A stretch of 64,000 nucleotides of DNA. It comes from Streptomyces ferrugineus. GTDB lineage: Bacteria > Actinomycetota > Actinomycetes > Streptomycetales > Streptomycetaceae. The notes under the pieces are model-generated. The model was not told the DNA's origin. It saw only the letters and a list, made by a program, of their open reading frames with translations, and did no database searches. Positions 16,997 to 24,609 of the stretch are shown one piece after another. Each line of letters opens with the position of its first letter. Within the stretch, counting starts at the first letter, position 1. A program made the translations under genes and the position numbers. The stretch covers positions 496,001 to 560,000 of the forward strand of contig NZ_CP063373.1 of the NCBI RefSeq assembly GCF_015160855.1. The letters run 5' to 3'.

Positions 16997-17110
16997 ATGG
17001 AAACCTGGCAGGACGAGTACCGTGGTCACCCCGTTCGACTGGTCATCACCTGTCGTGTCGGGGACGAGGAGTGGGTACTTGCCCGGCGGCTCCCCAACGA
17101 GCCCTACTAA
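16997..17110 (+). CDS. Possible small 37-residue protein
   Basis: METWQDEYRGHPVRLVITC continues GDEEWVLARRLPNEPY and stops at TAA 17108-17110. GGAGGG lies 7 nt before the ATG, a strong ribosome site. No family recognised. It lies just downstream (in map order) of the integrase remnant's stop, where small excisionase-like or accessory ORFs are common, but no HTH is visible. Low certainty. Confidence 0.35.
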   Translation: METWQDEYRGHPVRLVITCRVGDEEWVLARRLPNEPY

Positions 17111-17211
17111 CAGCTGGCCCGGACCGCAATCAAATCCACCGACGGAGCGGGTGGCCTGTGGCTGGCGTAGTTGCCTAGGCAACCGTGGTCAGAACCCACC
17201 AGCGCCTTCAG

Positions 17212-17364
17212 TCACTCTGTGGCAGACGAATCGGTGGTTGCCGGACGTGACCGGGGGACCAGATTCGCTGCCTTCTCGGCGATTTCACGGTCCAGCTCGG
17301 GGAGCAGGCTCGTGTACGTGTCCGAGGTCAGGGTGATGGTGGAGTGCCGCAGGGTCTCCTTCAC
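17212..17364 (-). pseudogene. Integrase C-terminal remnant with catalytic His and Tyr
   Basis: The minus-strand frame reads VKETLRHSTITLTSDTYT, then SLLPELDREIAEKAANLVP, and stops TGA at 17214-17212. LRHSTIT (second catalytic His region) and DTY (nucleophilic Tyr) identify a tyrosine-recombinase C-terminus. The upstream part is absent: at 17365 the DNA switches to an aldo/keto reductase fragment on the other strand. It matches the remnant at 8521-8757 almost word for word in SLLPELDREIAEKAA, but lies about 1.9 kb inside the second island segment, so rearrangement has occurred. Confidence 0.8.
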
Positions 17365-17854
17365 CGCCCTCGAAGTCGAAGCCCGCGCCGGCCGGATCGG
17401 AGACTACGGCGTCGCCACCTGGACCGGCTTCGAAGACGCGTTCACTGTCGCTGACCTTCTCGACATCGCCGCACGCTGCGGAGGCCCCGGCCACCATCTG
17501 GCCGCCGTCCAGTTCCCCGTCTCGCTGGTCATGCTCAAGCCGGTCGCGCAGGCCCTGGAAGGCACCGGCCCTCTCGCCGAGGCGACCGCAGCCGGCCTGG
17601 ACACGTTCATCTCCGCGCCCTTGCACAGCGGAGAACTGCCCGCCATGGTCACCGACGAACTCGCCCAACTCATCGACCCAGGCACCACCCCGGCCGAGGC
17701 CGCGCTGCGCGTCACCGCGTCCACCCCAGGGGTCAAGCACGTCATCCTGGGGGCCGGGCGTGCGCAACACTGGCAGGCCGCCCAGCACGTTCTCGCTCTG
17801 CCGCCGCTCCCGGACAAGACCCTGCACGAGGTGATCGATGTTCTCGGCGCCTGA
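17365..17854 (+). pseudogene. Aldo/keto reductase, 5'-truncated
   Basis: The plus-strand frame carries the C-terminal half of an aldo/keto reductase: RIGDYGVATWTGFEDAF, FPVSLVMLKPVAQALEGTG, GVKHVILGAGRAQHW and a final HEVIDVLGA. The barrel start with Asp, Tyr and Lys of the catalytic tetrad is missing because the sequence is fused to the integrase remnant at about 17365. An open frame runs through from 17171 but its first part is antisense to the integrase remnant. Likely dead. Confidence 0.65.
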
Positions 17855-17904
17855 CGACGCCACCGCCCAGCGCATGCGTACCGCCAGGGCTCTCGCGTGC
17901 TCCA

Positions 17905-18103
17905 TTGGAGGCCGGCCCGCTGCGCTACACCGACCCGCACCGCCTACGCGGAGGTTCCACCGCGCGTCGAGTACTCCCTCACCCCGCTGGGCCGCGGCCT
18001 CCACGAGATCGTGACATCCCTGGGTCGGCTGGGCCGCCGACCACCATGACGAGATCCGTGAGCACCGATCCCGTGCCGCGGCACCAGCAGCCCGGTCCTG
18101 ACC
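17905..18103 (+). pseudogene. Broken second copy of the HxlR regulator gene
   Basis: DNA nearly identical to 11240-11518 of the intact HxlR gene: GAGGCCGGCCCGCTGCGC, then CTACACCGACC, then directly the part starting GCACCGCCTACGCGGAGG. About 80 bp, corresponding to 11270-11349, is deleted, removing the recognition helix. A further 1-bp insertion near 18021 (CTGGGTCGG for CTGATCGG) shifts frame. The stop-codon context and following bases also match. It shows that the two island segments share ancestry. Confidence 0.8.
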
Positions 18104-18104
18104 G

Positions 18105-18449
18105 CAGGAACACCGGCGCGCAGCCGTTCGGCGAGGGTGCCCTGCGGGGTGAGTTCCACCTCCCGTTCACCGGCGAGGTACCGGCGGGCGAACTCCTTGT
18201 TCTCGCCGACGTAGGAGCCGGTCACTTGGGCGATTCGGCCGGCCGCCAGCAGGCGGCCGAACCCCTGGCCGTCCACGCCGCAGTTGTTGGAGACCACGCG
18301 CAGTCCGTCGGCGCCCTGGGCGTGCAGGGCGTCGAAAGCACGGTGGGTATGCCGCACAGCCCGAAGCCGCCCACCGCCAGCGACGCCCCTTCCGGTATGT
18401 CGGCGACTGCCTCGGCGGCCGAGGCCATGACTTTGGCCACGGTGTTCAT
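18105..18449 (-). pseudogene. 3-oxoacid CoA-transferase subunit A fragment
   Basis: The start [19 protein letters not shown], then [15 protein letters not shown], is the typical N-terminus of CoA-transferase alpha subunits (ScoA/PcaI type). After about residue 38 the sense moves to another frame: [53 protein letters not shown]. It then ends against the HxlR copy. The beta subunit is absent. Both a frameshift and a 3' truncation make it inactive. Its presence beside the FAH-family gene suggests that the ancestral cluster served aromatic or ketoacid breakdown. Confidence 0.7.
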
Positions 18450-18457
18450 GCCTTTTT

Positions 18458-18486
18458 CCGGTGCCGGACGCGGTGTCCGGCACCGG
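18458..18486. other. 12-bp-stem hairpin between FAH and CoA-transferase genes
   Basis: CCGGTGCCGGAC pairs perfectly with GTCCGGCACCGG around a 5-nt loop. On the minus strand it lies between the FAH-family stop and the CoA-transferase start, where it could attenuate or terminate; no T-run follows. Confidence 0.5.
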
Positions 18487-18514
18487 GGTGGTGCCAGAGT
18501 TCATCGCACGGTGG

Positions 18515-19459
18515 TCAGCTCCTGCGGCGGGCGGAGGCCAGCGGCACGGGAGCGACGCCCTCGACGACGGTGTTGCTGATGGTGCCGATGCCCTCGACCG
18601 TCATGGTGACGGTGTTGCCGGGGACGAGCGGCGGGGGTTCCAGCACTCCGCCTCGGCCCCAGAGTTCGGCCAGGCAGCCGCCGTTGCCGCAGGTTCCGGA
18701 ACCCAGGACGTCGCCGGGGTGGATCCAGGTGCCGCGGGAGGCGTACGCGGCCATCTCCTCGAACGTCCAGGCCATATTGGCCAGTCGATCCTGACCGACC
18801 GTCTCGCCGTTGACGGCGACGGTGAGGGCAAGGTCGAGGAAGCCCTCCGCGTTGCGGTGGGGTTCCAAAACGTCAGCGGTGACGAGCCAAGGACCGAGGG
18901 TGGTGGAGGTGTCCTTGCCCTTGGCCGGGCCGAGTTTGACTCTCATCTCGCGGCCCTGGAGGTCGCGGGCGGACCAGTCGTTGAGGATCGTGTAGCCGAG
19001 GATGTGGTCGCGCGCCTGCTCGGGGGTCAGGTCCCGGCCCGCCTTGCCGATGACGGCGGCGACTTCGAGTTCGAAGTCGAAGCGCCCGCAGCCCGGCGGT
19101 ACCGGCACGTCGTCGTGGGCGCCGATCACCGCGTAGGGGTTGGTGAAGTAGAACGCGGGTGCGACGTACCACTCCTCGGGGACGGTGTCGCCGTATCCCC
19201 GAGCGACGCCCGCGACATGGTTCTCGAAGGTCATGTAGTCGCGAACGGTGGGCGGCTGCAGCGGGGGCAGCAGCCGCGCGTCGGCGAGGGGCACGGGCAG
19301 GGAGGCGTGCAGGGCGCGTTCTCCCGCCTCGCGCAGGGCCTCCTCGCCCTCCACGATCAGGTCCAGCAGGTCGACGGGGTGTTCGAAGGGGTGGAGCTGG
19401 TCGTCGGCGACGACTCCCGACTGCCGTTTCCCGTCGTGGACGAAGCTCGCGAACTTCAC
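18515..19459 (-). CDS. Fumarylacetoacetate hydrolase-family protein
   Basis: FAH-superfamily enzyme (hydrolase, decarboxylase or isomerase of 2-oxo-3-enoic type acids). Characteristic blocks: [14 protein letters not shown] near residue 80, [34 protein letters not shown] (metal-binding Glu residues), [15 protein letters not shown] and [12 protein letters not shown]. 314 residues is full length. Its ATG overlaps the stop of the upstream MFS gene by 4 bp (ATGA), so the two are translationally coupled. With the CoA-transferase fragment downstream and the MBL-fold enzyme upstream, the group looks like a small catabolic or detoxification operon. Confidence 0.88.
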   Translation of the reverse strand: MKFASFVHDGKRQSGVVADDQLHPFEHPVDLLDLIVEGEEALREAGERALHASLPVPLADARLLPPLQPPTVRDYMTFENHVAGVARGYGDTVPEEWYVAPAFYFTNPYAVIGAHDDVPVPPGCGRFDFELEVAAVIGKAGRDLTPEQARDHILGYTILNDWSARDLQGREMRVKLGPAKGKDTSTTLGPWLVTADVLEPHRNAEGFLDLALTVAVNGETVGQDRLANMAWTFEEMAAYASRGTWIHPGDVLGSGTCGNGGCLAELWGRGGVLEPPPLVPGNTVTMTVEGIGTISNTVVEGVAPVPLASARRRS

Positions 19460-21057
19460 GCCGCGTTCCCCTCCTCCTCGGCCGGCGCGGTGCCGCTGTG
19501 TCGGAAGCCGACGAACACGGCGGCGATCACAGCGGCGGTCACACAGGCCGCTGCTGTGAGGATCAGCCCGTTGTTGTAGCCCTGGGCCAGGGCGTCTGTG
19601 GTGTAGGGAGCGAGCTTGGCGCTGAGCGGGCCCAGGTCTGCGGTGTGCAGGGCCAATGGGCCACCCTCGTGCAGGATGGCGGAGGCGATGCCGTGCTCCT
19701 TGGGGGTAAGGCCTGCGTCGGCGAGGCTGCCGGTGAGCTGACTCGCGGCCATGCCGAGGGCGACGGCGCCGACGACGGCCGGGCCGAGGGTCTGGCCGAG
19801 GTCACGGACCAGGCTGGTGGTGGCGGCTGCCATGCCGGTCAAGTTCCGCGGTACGACGTTGACGGCGGCGGCGGTGAGGGCAGCGACGACCAGGCCGAAG
19901 CCGACACCGTTGAGCACCAGCGGCCCGAGCAGGGGGATCAGGCCGCTTTCGTGGATCGGCACCGCCCGCAGCCACAGTTGGGCGCCGGCCAGCGAGACGA
20001 ACCCGGTGACCAGCATGGGGCCCGGGCCGACGCGGTGCAGCAAGCGGACCAGCAACGGCCAGATGAACGGGGTGATGCCCTGGATGACCAGGAAGGGCAC
20101 CGCGGCCTGGAAGGGACTTTGGTGCTGGATGACGCCAAGGCGGATGCTCAGGTCGTACGCGCCGCCGAGGAAGCCGAACATGCCGATCACCGCCATTGCG
20201 GCCGACGCCGCGAAGGCCGGGATGCGGAACAGCTCCAGGCGCAGCATCGGAGACGCGCTACGGCTCTCCACCGTCACGAACGCGACGATGAACACGACGA
20301 AGGCGACGAACGACGCGACGACGGGTGCCGAGCCCCAACCGTCCGAGGGGCCTTGGATGATGCCGTACAGCAGGGTGAGCATGGCCACGGCGATGGTGAT
20401 CTGCCCCGGCCAGTCCAGCGAACGGCCCTCGGGGGCGCTGGACTCGGTGGCCAGCAGCCAGGCCGCCACCGCGGTGATCACAGCGAGCACGCCGGTCACG
20501 CCGAACGCCCACTGGAAGGAGGCGTGCTCGACGATGCCGCCGGACATCAGCGGGGCGATCAGGGCACCCAGCGACAGGGCCGTGGTCCAGGAGGCCAGGG
20601 CCTTGGCTCGCGCGGCCGGTGTCGGTGTGATGGCGGTGACCATGGACAGGGAGGCGGGGAAGAGCGCGGCGGCTCCGATGCCGGAGATCGCCTGCCCGGT
20701 GATCAGCTGCGCTGCCGAGTCGGAGGTGGCGGACACCACGTAGCCGACGGCGGACAGCAGTGCCGCGCCGACCACCAGTTTCTTGCGGCCGTACAGGTCG
20801 CCCACGACGCCGAAGGTCAGCGCGAGGACGGCGGCGGGAACCAGGAAGGCGTCACTGATCCAGGTCAGTTCTCCGCCGGACGTCTGGAGCGTGCGCTGCA
20901 TGACGCCGTTGATCGCGGCGGGCAGGACGAGCCCGATCTGGGCCAGGCAGACGGCCAGACAGCCGGCGATGATCGTGCCGGTGTGGCGCGCCGTAGCGGC
21001 CGGTGCTACATCGGACGGCGGGGCGGCAGGTGGGTCGTAGGCAGGGGTGGAGACCAT
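19456..21057 (-). CDS. MFS transporter, DHA2-type drug:H+ antiporter
   Basis: 533 residues with about 14 hydrophobic segments, as in the DHA2 (EmrB/QacA-like) subfamily. Typical sequences are LPAAINGVMQRTLQTSGGELT in the first helices (motif D1-like) and GVVGDLYGRKK (motif A loop between helices 2 and 3). A Pro/Ala-rich cytoplasmic N-terminus precedes helix 1. Proton-driven export of a small hydrophobic compound is the expected role. It is coupled to the FAH gene downstream (4-bp overlap). Upstream is the MBL-fold gene in the same direction, 126 bp away, so it may share the TetR-controlled promoter. Confidence 0.88.
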   Translation of the reverse strand: MVSTPAYDPPAAPPSDVAPAATARHTGTIIAGCLAVCLAQIGLVLPAAINGVMQRTLQTSGGELTWISDAFLVPAAVLALTFGVVGDLYGRKKLVVGAALLSAVGYVVSATSDSAAQLITGQAISGIGAAALFPASLSMVTAITPTPAARAKALASWTTALSLGALIAPLMSGGIVEHASFQWAFGVTGVLAVITAVAAWLLATESSAPEGRSLDWPGQITIAVAMLTLLYGIIQGPSDGWGSAPVVASFVAFVVFIVAFVTVESRSASPMLRLELFRIPAFAASAAMAVIGMFGFLGGAYDLSIRLGVIQHQSPFQAAVPFLVIQGITPFIWPLLVRLLHRVGPGPMLVTGFVSLAGAQLWLRAVPIHESGLIPLLGPLVLNGVGFGLVVAALTAAAVNVVPRNLTGMAAATTSLVRDLGQTLGPAVVGAVALGMAASQLTGSLADAGLTPKEHGIASAILHEGGPLALHTADLGPLSAKLAPYTTDALAQGYNNGLILTAAACVTAAVIAAVFVGFRHSGTAPAEEEGNAA

Positions 21058-21183
21058 GTCTCCTCCTTGGAGGGTTGGCGGGATGTACGGCCCGAGGGGG
21101 ATGGTGGGGAGCTGCGCGTACCGGAGGGGCGGTGCGCCGGTCGGCGGAGGGTGGGGCCTCGTCAGGGCGGGCGGGGAGCGTTC

Positions 21184-22122
21184 TCAGACGCGGGGGCAGA
21201 GCTCGGCCATGCAGCCGAACAGGCCGGGGCCGTCGAGCGGGGGCAGTGAGGGGTCGAGCTCCCGGTAGACGGTGTGGACGTTGACGGCGAGGCGTTCGCT
21301 CTCGTCCAGGTCGGCGAAGCGGCCCAGGCGGATGTCGCGTGCCGCGTCCATGGCGGGCATGCCGGCGGTGAAGCGGGCGGTGGCCTGCTCGTGGACGTAT
21401 TCGAGGTAGTCGCGGATCTCGCGGACGGCCTGTTTGGTGGTGACGGGGCCGTGGCCGGGTACGACGATGTCGGCGTCGAGGCCGAGCAGCAGGTCGCAGG
21501 CGGCGAGCCAGCGGGCGAAGGGACCGTGCCAGACGACCGGAGCCGCTCCGGCGAAGACGATGTCGCCGGTGTAGACGGTCCGGGCCTGCGGCACGTGGAC
21601 GATCGTGTCTCCGGCGCTGTGCGCGGGCCCCACGTCGATGAGGCGGACCTCCGTCCCGCCGATGTCGAGGACGGTCTCGCCGTCGAAGATTCGGTTCGGG
21701 AGGGCGGGTTCGATGTCGGTGTGGTCGAAGCGACCGAAGATCCGTCGCGCGAAGTGTCCGGCGGGGCTGTCCATACTGGTCAGCGCCAGCATCTCGGCCG
21801 GACCGACCTGGCGCATGTCCGCCACGGACCCGCGGGCCGCGATGATCTCGGCGTGGGACACGAGTTGGTTGCCGAACCAGTGGTCGCCGTTGCCGTGGGT
21901 GTTGACCACGGTGGAGATCGGTGCCGGGGCGGTCAGGGGCGTCAGCGCGTCGAGCATGGTCTTGGTCAGCCGCAGGTCGTAGAGGGTGTCGACGAGCAGC
22001 GACGCGCCCCGGCCGGTGATCAGCCCGGCGTTGCTCATGCCCCATCCGGCATCGCCCGCGATCCAGGCGTAACAGCCGTGTCCGAGCTCGATACGGCCCG
22101 TCCGGGATGTCACGGAAGCCAC
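21184..22122 (-). CDS. Metallo-beta-lactamase-fold hydrolase
   Basis: MBL-fold protein of about 312 residues. The metal motif is VVNTHGNGDHWFGN (HxNGDH variant of HxHxDH), then GPAHSAGDTIVHVP, VYTGDIVFAGAAPV and VPGHGPVTTKQAV supply the remaining ligands. The first His-x-His position is His-x-Asn here, as in several cyclase-like MBL enzymes. Not a beta-lactamase by context; more likely hydrolysis of a lactone or thioester. It is divergent from TetR, with a perfect palindrome just upstream of its start. Confidence 0.85.
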   Translation of the reverse strand: MASVTSRTGRIELGHGCYAWIAGDAGWGMSNAGLITGRGASLLVDTLYDLRLTKTMLDALTPLTAPAPISTVVNTHGNGDHWFGNQLVSHAEIIAARGSVADMRQVGPAEMLALTSMDSPAGHFARRIFGRFDHTDIEPALPNRIFDGETVLDIGGTEVRLIDVGPAHSAGDTIVHVPQARTVYTGDIVFAGAAPVVWHGPFARWLAACDLLLGLDADIVVPGHGPVTTKQAVREIRDYLEYVHEQATARFTAGMPAMDAARDIRLGRFADLDESERLAVNVHTVYRELDPSLPPLDGPGLFGCMAELCPRV

Positions 22123-22168
22123 GTTGCCTCCTTGTCAGCGTCCCGCGATCAGTAGCGCGAGACTTGCA

Positions 22169-22198
22169 TCCACTGATGGACTGGAGTCCATCAGTGGA
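22169..22198. promoter_or_regulatory. Perfect 30-bp palindromic operator
   Basis: Arms TCCACTGATGGACT and AGTCCATCAGTGGA around GG, with no mismatch. It is located between the divergent MBL-fold and TetR genes, 47 bp from the MBL start. Together with the TetR gene 66 bp to the right it is a strong candidate operator controlling both directions. Confidence 0.8.
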
Positions 22199-22263
22199 GA
22201 GGAATCTAGATAGGTGCCGGGGAGGGGTCAAGAGTCGTGCGGCCCTGTGTTGTACTGGGGGCC

Positions 22264-22911
22264 ATGAAGATCCGGGACGCGGCATCCGCCTCCGAGGGCG
22301 GCGCGGCCGTCGGGCGCCAGGAGCGCAGGCGTCGAAAGCTGCACGACCAGCTGTATGAGACGGCGGTTGGTCTCTTCGTCGCCCAGGGATACGAGGCGAC
22401 CACCATGGAGCAGATCGCCGAGGCCGCCGATGTCGCCCGGGCGACCGTCTTCAACCACTTCGCGCAGAAGGTCGGCTTTCTCGAGGAATGGGGAGTCCGC
22501 CGCCGCGCCCGCGTCGCCGAGATTCTCGGCGCGGAGCACGCCGAGGACCTGCCGGTCGGCGACCGGCTGCGCCGCTACCTGAAGGAGATGGGCGACCTCA
22601 ACGTCGCCTCCCGCGCGGAGACCACCGTCCTGATGGATGCCTCAGCGCGGTACGGGCACCTCCTGCAGGACCCGTCCCTGGAAATCGAACTCGCCAGGAT
22701 CGTCGAGCAGGGGCGGCAACGCGGGGAGATCAGGGCGGGCGTCGACTGCGACCAGGCCGGCCAACTGCTGGCCGCCTGCTACTTCTCGACGATCCTGCGC
22801 TGGATCCGCGAGGAACCGGCCCCGTTCGACCTGCACGAGCGCCTCTCCGGGGCGCTCGACATCATCCTGCTGGGCCTTCTTGCCGACGAGGCACATGCCG
22901 GGGAACCCTGA
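22264..22911 (+). CDS. TetR-family transcriptional regulator
   Basis: HTH region RRKLHDQLYETAVGLF, GYEATTMEQIAEAADVARAT, VFNHFAQKVGFLEEWGVR is typical of TetR/AcrR. The C-terminal domain is about 150 residues, with AARYFST-like sequence AACYFSTILRWIREE. ATG at 22264 (MKIRDAASASE) is preferred, with GGGGG just before; a GTG at 22237 is in frame. It is divergent from the MBL-MFS-FAH genes and the perfect palindrome at 22169-22198 lies between, so it is their likely repressor. Confidence 0.87.
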   Translation: MKIRDAASASEGGAAVGRQERRRRKLHDQLYETAVGLFVAQGYEATTMEQIAEAADVARATVFNHFAQKVGFLEEWGVRRRARVAEILGAEHAEDLPVGDRLRRYLKEMGDLNVASRAETTVLMDASARYGHLLQDPSLEIELARIVEQGRQRGEIRAGVDCDQAGQLLAACYFSTILRWIREEPAPFDLHERLSGALDIILLGLLADEAHAGEP

Positions 22912-23263
22912 CGGTTCCCCTCACCGCCGCCTTGAGGCAGAAGGCCGGTGGGCCCCATCAAACAATCAAGCAAGCCCACCCAACACAAATAATGACGCCC
23001 GGTCAGCAGACCGAGCCAGCGCACCGCTCAACTTCGAAGACCCGCTTTTGCGCGTACGTCCATGTCCTGCTCTCGGCCAACATCAGCCAGTACTTCACGC
23101 CCCCAACCCCTTACCCGCCGGTCGCCCCATCACGGTGTCGAAGGCAGAGTCATCAATTCCATGGGATGCCTGGGGAGGGTGTGGGATGGGCGGCGGCCGA
23201 AGCCACCGCGAGACGGTCAGGCGGTGGGCTGCCTGCCCTGGTTGTCGAGGTGGCAGCGGGCGG
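22912..23263. other. 352-bp stretch with no recognisable gene
   Basis: Between the convergent TetR and deoxyribosyltransferase-like genes. It has lower G+C in its first half and no frame with family resemblance, tRNA or strong hairpin. Probably island filler. Confidence 0.5.
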
Positions 23264-23653
23264 TCAGGCGTCAGGGTCGACTTCGGGGTGCGTGAACCGC
23301 ACGGGCTTGCCCAGCGACCGGGCGTAGGCGATTTCGGCTCGGGTGCTGTCTCCGATGTAGTCGCCGACTACGAGCACCTGATCAGCGAGGCGGATCTTCG
23401 CCCGGTGCAGATCGTCGAGTCGAACCTTCAGCGCCTCGGCCTCGACAGGATCGGACCAGAGTTCGTGCGGCGACTTCATGTCACAGCCCGGTTTGACGAC
23501 AATCTTTCCGGCTTTGGTCTCCCGCAGATCGGCCTCGTTCATCTCGGTCATGAAGCGGGTGGAGCCGCAGATCACGACGATGCGCGGGAGGCTCAGGAGC
23601 TTCTTCGCTTCGGCGAGCTTCTCCTCGGGGGTGAGCAGTTGCGGGTATGACAC
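23264..23653 (-). CDS. Nucleoside 2-deoxyribosyltransferase-like protein
   Basis: Small (129 residues) Rossmann-like protein: LPRIVVICGSTRFMTEM (the 'CGSTRF' nucleotide-binding start), KSPHELWSDPVEAEALKVRLDDLHRAK, LVVGDYIGDSTRAEIAYAR and GKPVRFTHPE. The 'GDYIGxSTRxEIxYA' block matches the DUF4406/nucleoside 2-deoxyribosyltransferase-like fold, where the Glu is the catalytic nucleophile. GTG at 23653 follows AGGAGG at proper spacing. Such genes are frequent in actinophages and integrative elements. It lies just inside the third tRNA-Lys repeat, fitting phage or element cargo. Confidence 0.8.
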   Translation of the reverse strand: MSYPQLLTPEEKLAEAKKLLSLPRIVVICGSTRFMTEMNEADLRETKAGKIVVKPGCDMKSPHELWSDPVEAEALKVRLDDLHRAKIRLADQVLVVGDYIGDSTRAEIAYARSLGKPVRFTHPEVDPDA

Positions 23654-23778
23654 TGGTTCCTCCTGGTGGTGTGGTCGTGAGCGATGCGTGAGCGGACGGA
23701 GCCGCACAGGTCATCACGGAGAAGACTGCGCAATGAGCCGCCGCTATCCTGACCAGGCCACCCAGCAAGATCACGCCA

Positions 23779-23823
23779 GGACTCTCAATCCATTGGTTGT
23801 GGGTTCGAGTCCCACAGGGCTTA
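23779..23823 (+). repeat. Third copy of the tRNA-Lys 3' end (att-like)
   Basis: Matches 8479-8523 with three changes: CTCT for TTTT at the anticodon loop (two bases) and T for C near the 3' end. The T-arm GTGGGTTCGAGTCCCAC is exact. No 5' half, so not a tRNA gene. Just 3' the minus strand reads RRSEAVYLPRHR then TAA, similar in position and sense to the integrase tails beyond the other two copies (RSEGVSPAYNP). It marks the end of the second segment and perhaps the start of a third. Confidence 0.82.
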
Positions 23824-23892
23824 CCGGTGGCGGGGGAGGTAAACGGCCTCTGACCTGCGAGGTTTTGGCGCTCTTGCGTGAGCGCCTCGTCG

Positions 23893-24609
23893 TCACTTCT
23901 GATGCGGCGCCTGTTGGCGGTCGAGATCCAGTTGCAGGTCCATCAGTGACACGATCTTCGCCCCGGAGTAGGCGGAGTGCTTGCCGTCGCGGTCGATGAG
24001 GACGCCGTGCAGTCCTGCGGCATGGGCTCCTCCCATGTCCGAATAGACCGAGTCGCCGATGTAGTAGGTGGCCGCGGGTTCAGCCCGTATGGCTCGTGCC
24101 GCGAGGTGGAAGATGCGTGGATCCGGCTTGCTGATCCCGGTGCGGTAGGACGTCAGCACGGTCTCGAACAGCGCGCCGAGCCCGGTGCAGTCGAGGATGT
24201 CGAAGAGCAGGTCGTCGAAGTTGGAGACGATGCCGATGCGTATGCCTGCCGCTGCAAGACGTTCGATCAGTGGTACAGCATCGGGAAATGCCTGGTAGTT
24301 GGCCGGTTCCAGGATCGTGGCGGCGGCCTGTTCGGCTATCTGCTGGAGGGTCGCTTCGGGAGCGTGCAGACCTGCCTCGCCGATGATCCTGCGTGCGAAG
24401 ACCGTCCACGCGCGCATACGGCCGGCGGAATCGGGCTCGTCATCAGGCCAGCCGAGGGTGCCTCCCACGTGGCCGAGAGCGCGTTCCACGTGATCCGGGG
24501 CGCACTGGTGACCGTGGCGCGCCGCGGACGACGCGATGACGGCGTGGATGGGAGGCACCAGGTCGAAGAGGGTCCCCGCAGCGTCGAACAGCACACCGTC
24601 AGGCTTCAA
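23893..24609 (-). CDS. HAD-superfamily hydrolase
   Basis: HAD phosphatase-like enzyme. Motif I is VLFDAAGTLFDL, with Ala where the second catalytic Asp usually stands (DxAGTL instead of DxDGTL). Motif II is IGIVSNFDDLL, the Lys is in TGISKPDPRIFHLA, and motif IV is YYIGDSVYSDMGGA. 238 residues, cap type C1. The DxA variant resembles haloacid-dehalogenase-like or FkbH-unrelated members, so phosphatase activity is not certain. TTG at 24609 follows AAAGGAAG; it overlaps the upstream transferase gene by 11 bp. It is the last gene of the six-gene operon. Confidence 0.85.
   Translation of the reverse strand: MKPDGVLFDAAGTLFDLVPPIHAVIASSAARHGHQCAPDHVERALGHVGGTLGWPDDEPDSAGRMRAWTVFARRIIGEAGLHAPEATLQQIAEQAAATILEPANYQAFPDAVPLIERLAAAGIRIGIVSNFDDLLFDILDCTGLGALFETVLTSYRTGISKPDPRIFHLAARAIRAEPAATYYIGDSVYSDMGGAHAAGLHGVLIDRDGKHSAYSGAKIVSLMDLQLDLDRQQAPHQK

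Noticed and set aside
19159..21249. 696-residue plus-strand frame
   Set aside because: It is antisense to the MFS transporter and FAH gene; low-complexity Gly/Arg/Asp sequence.
23779..23823. Third tRNA-Lys gene
   Set aside because: It has only the 3' half and carries changes in the anticodon loop; it is an att-like repeat.
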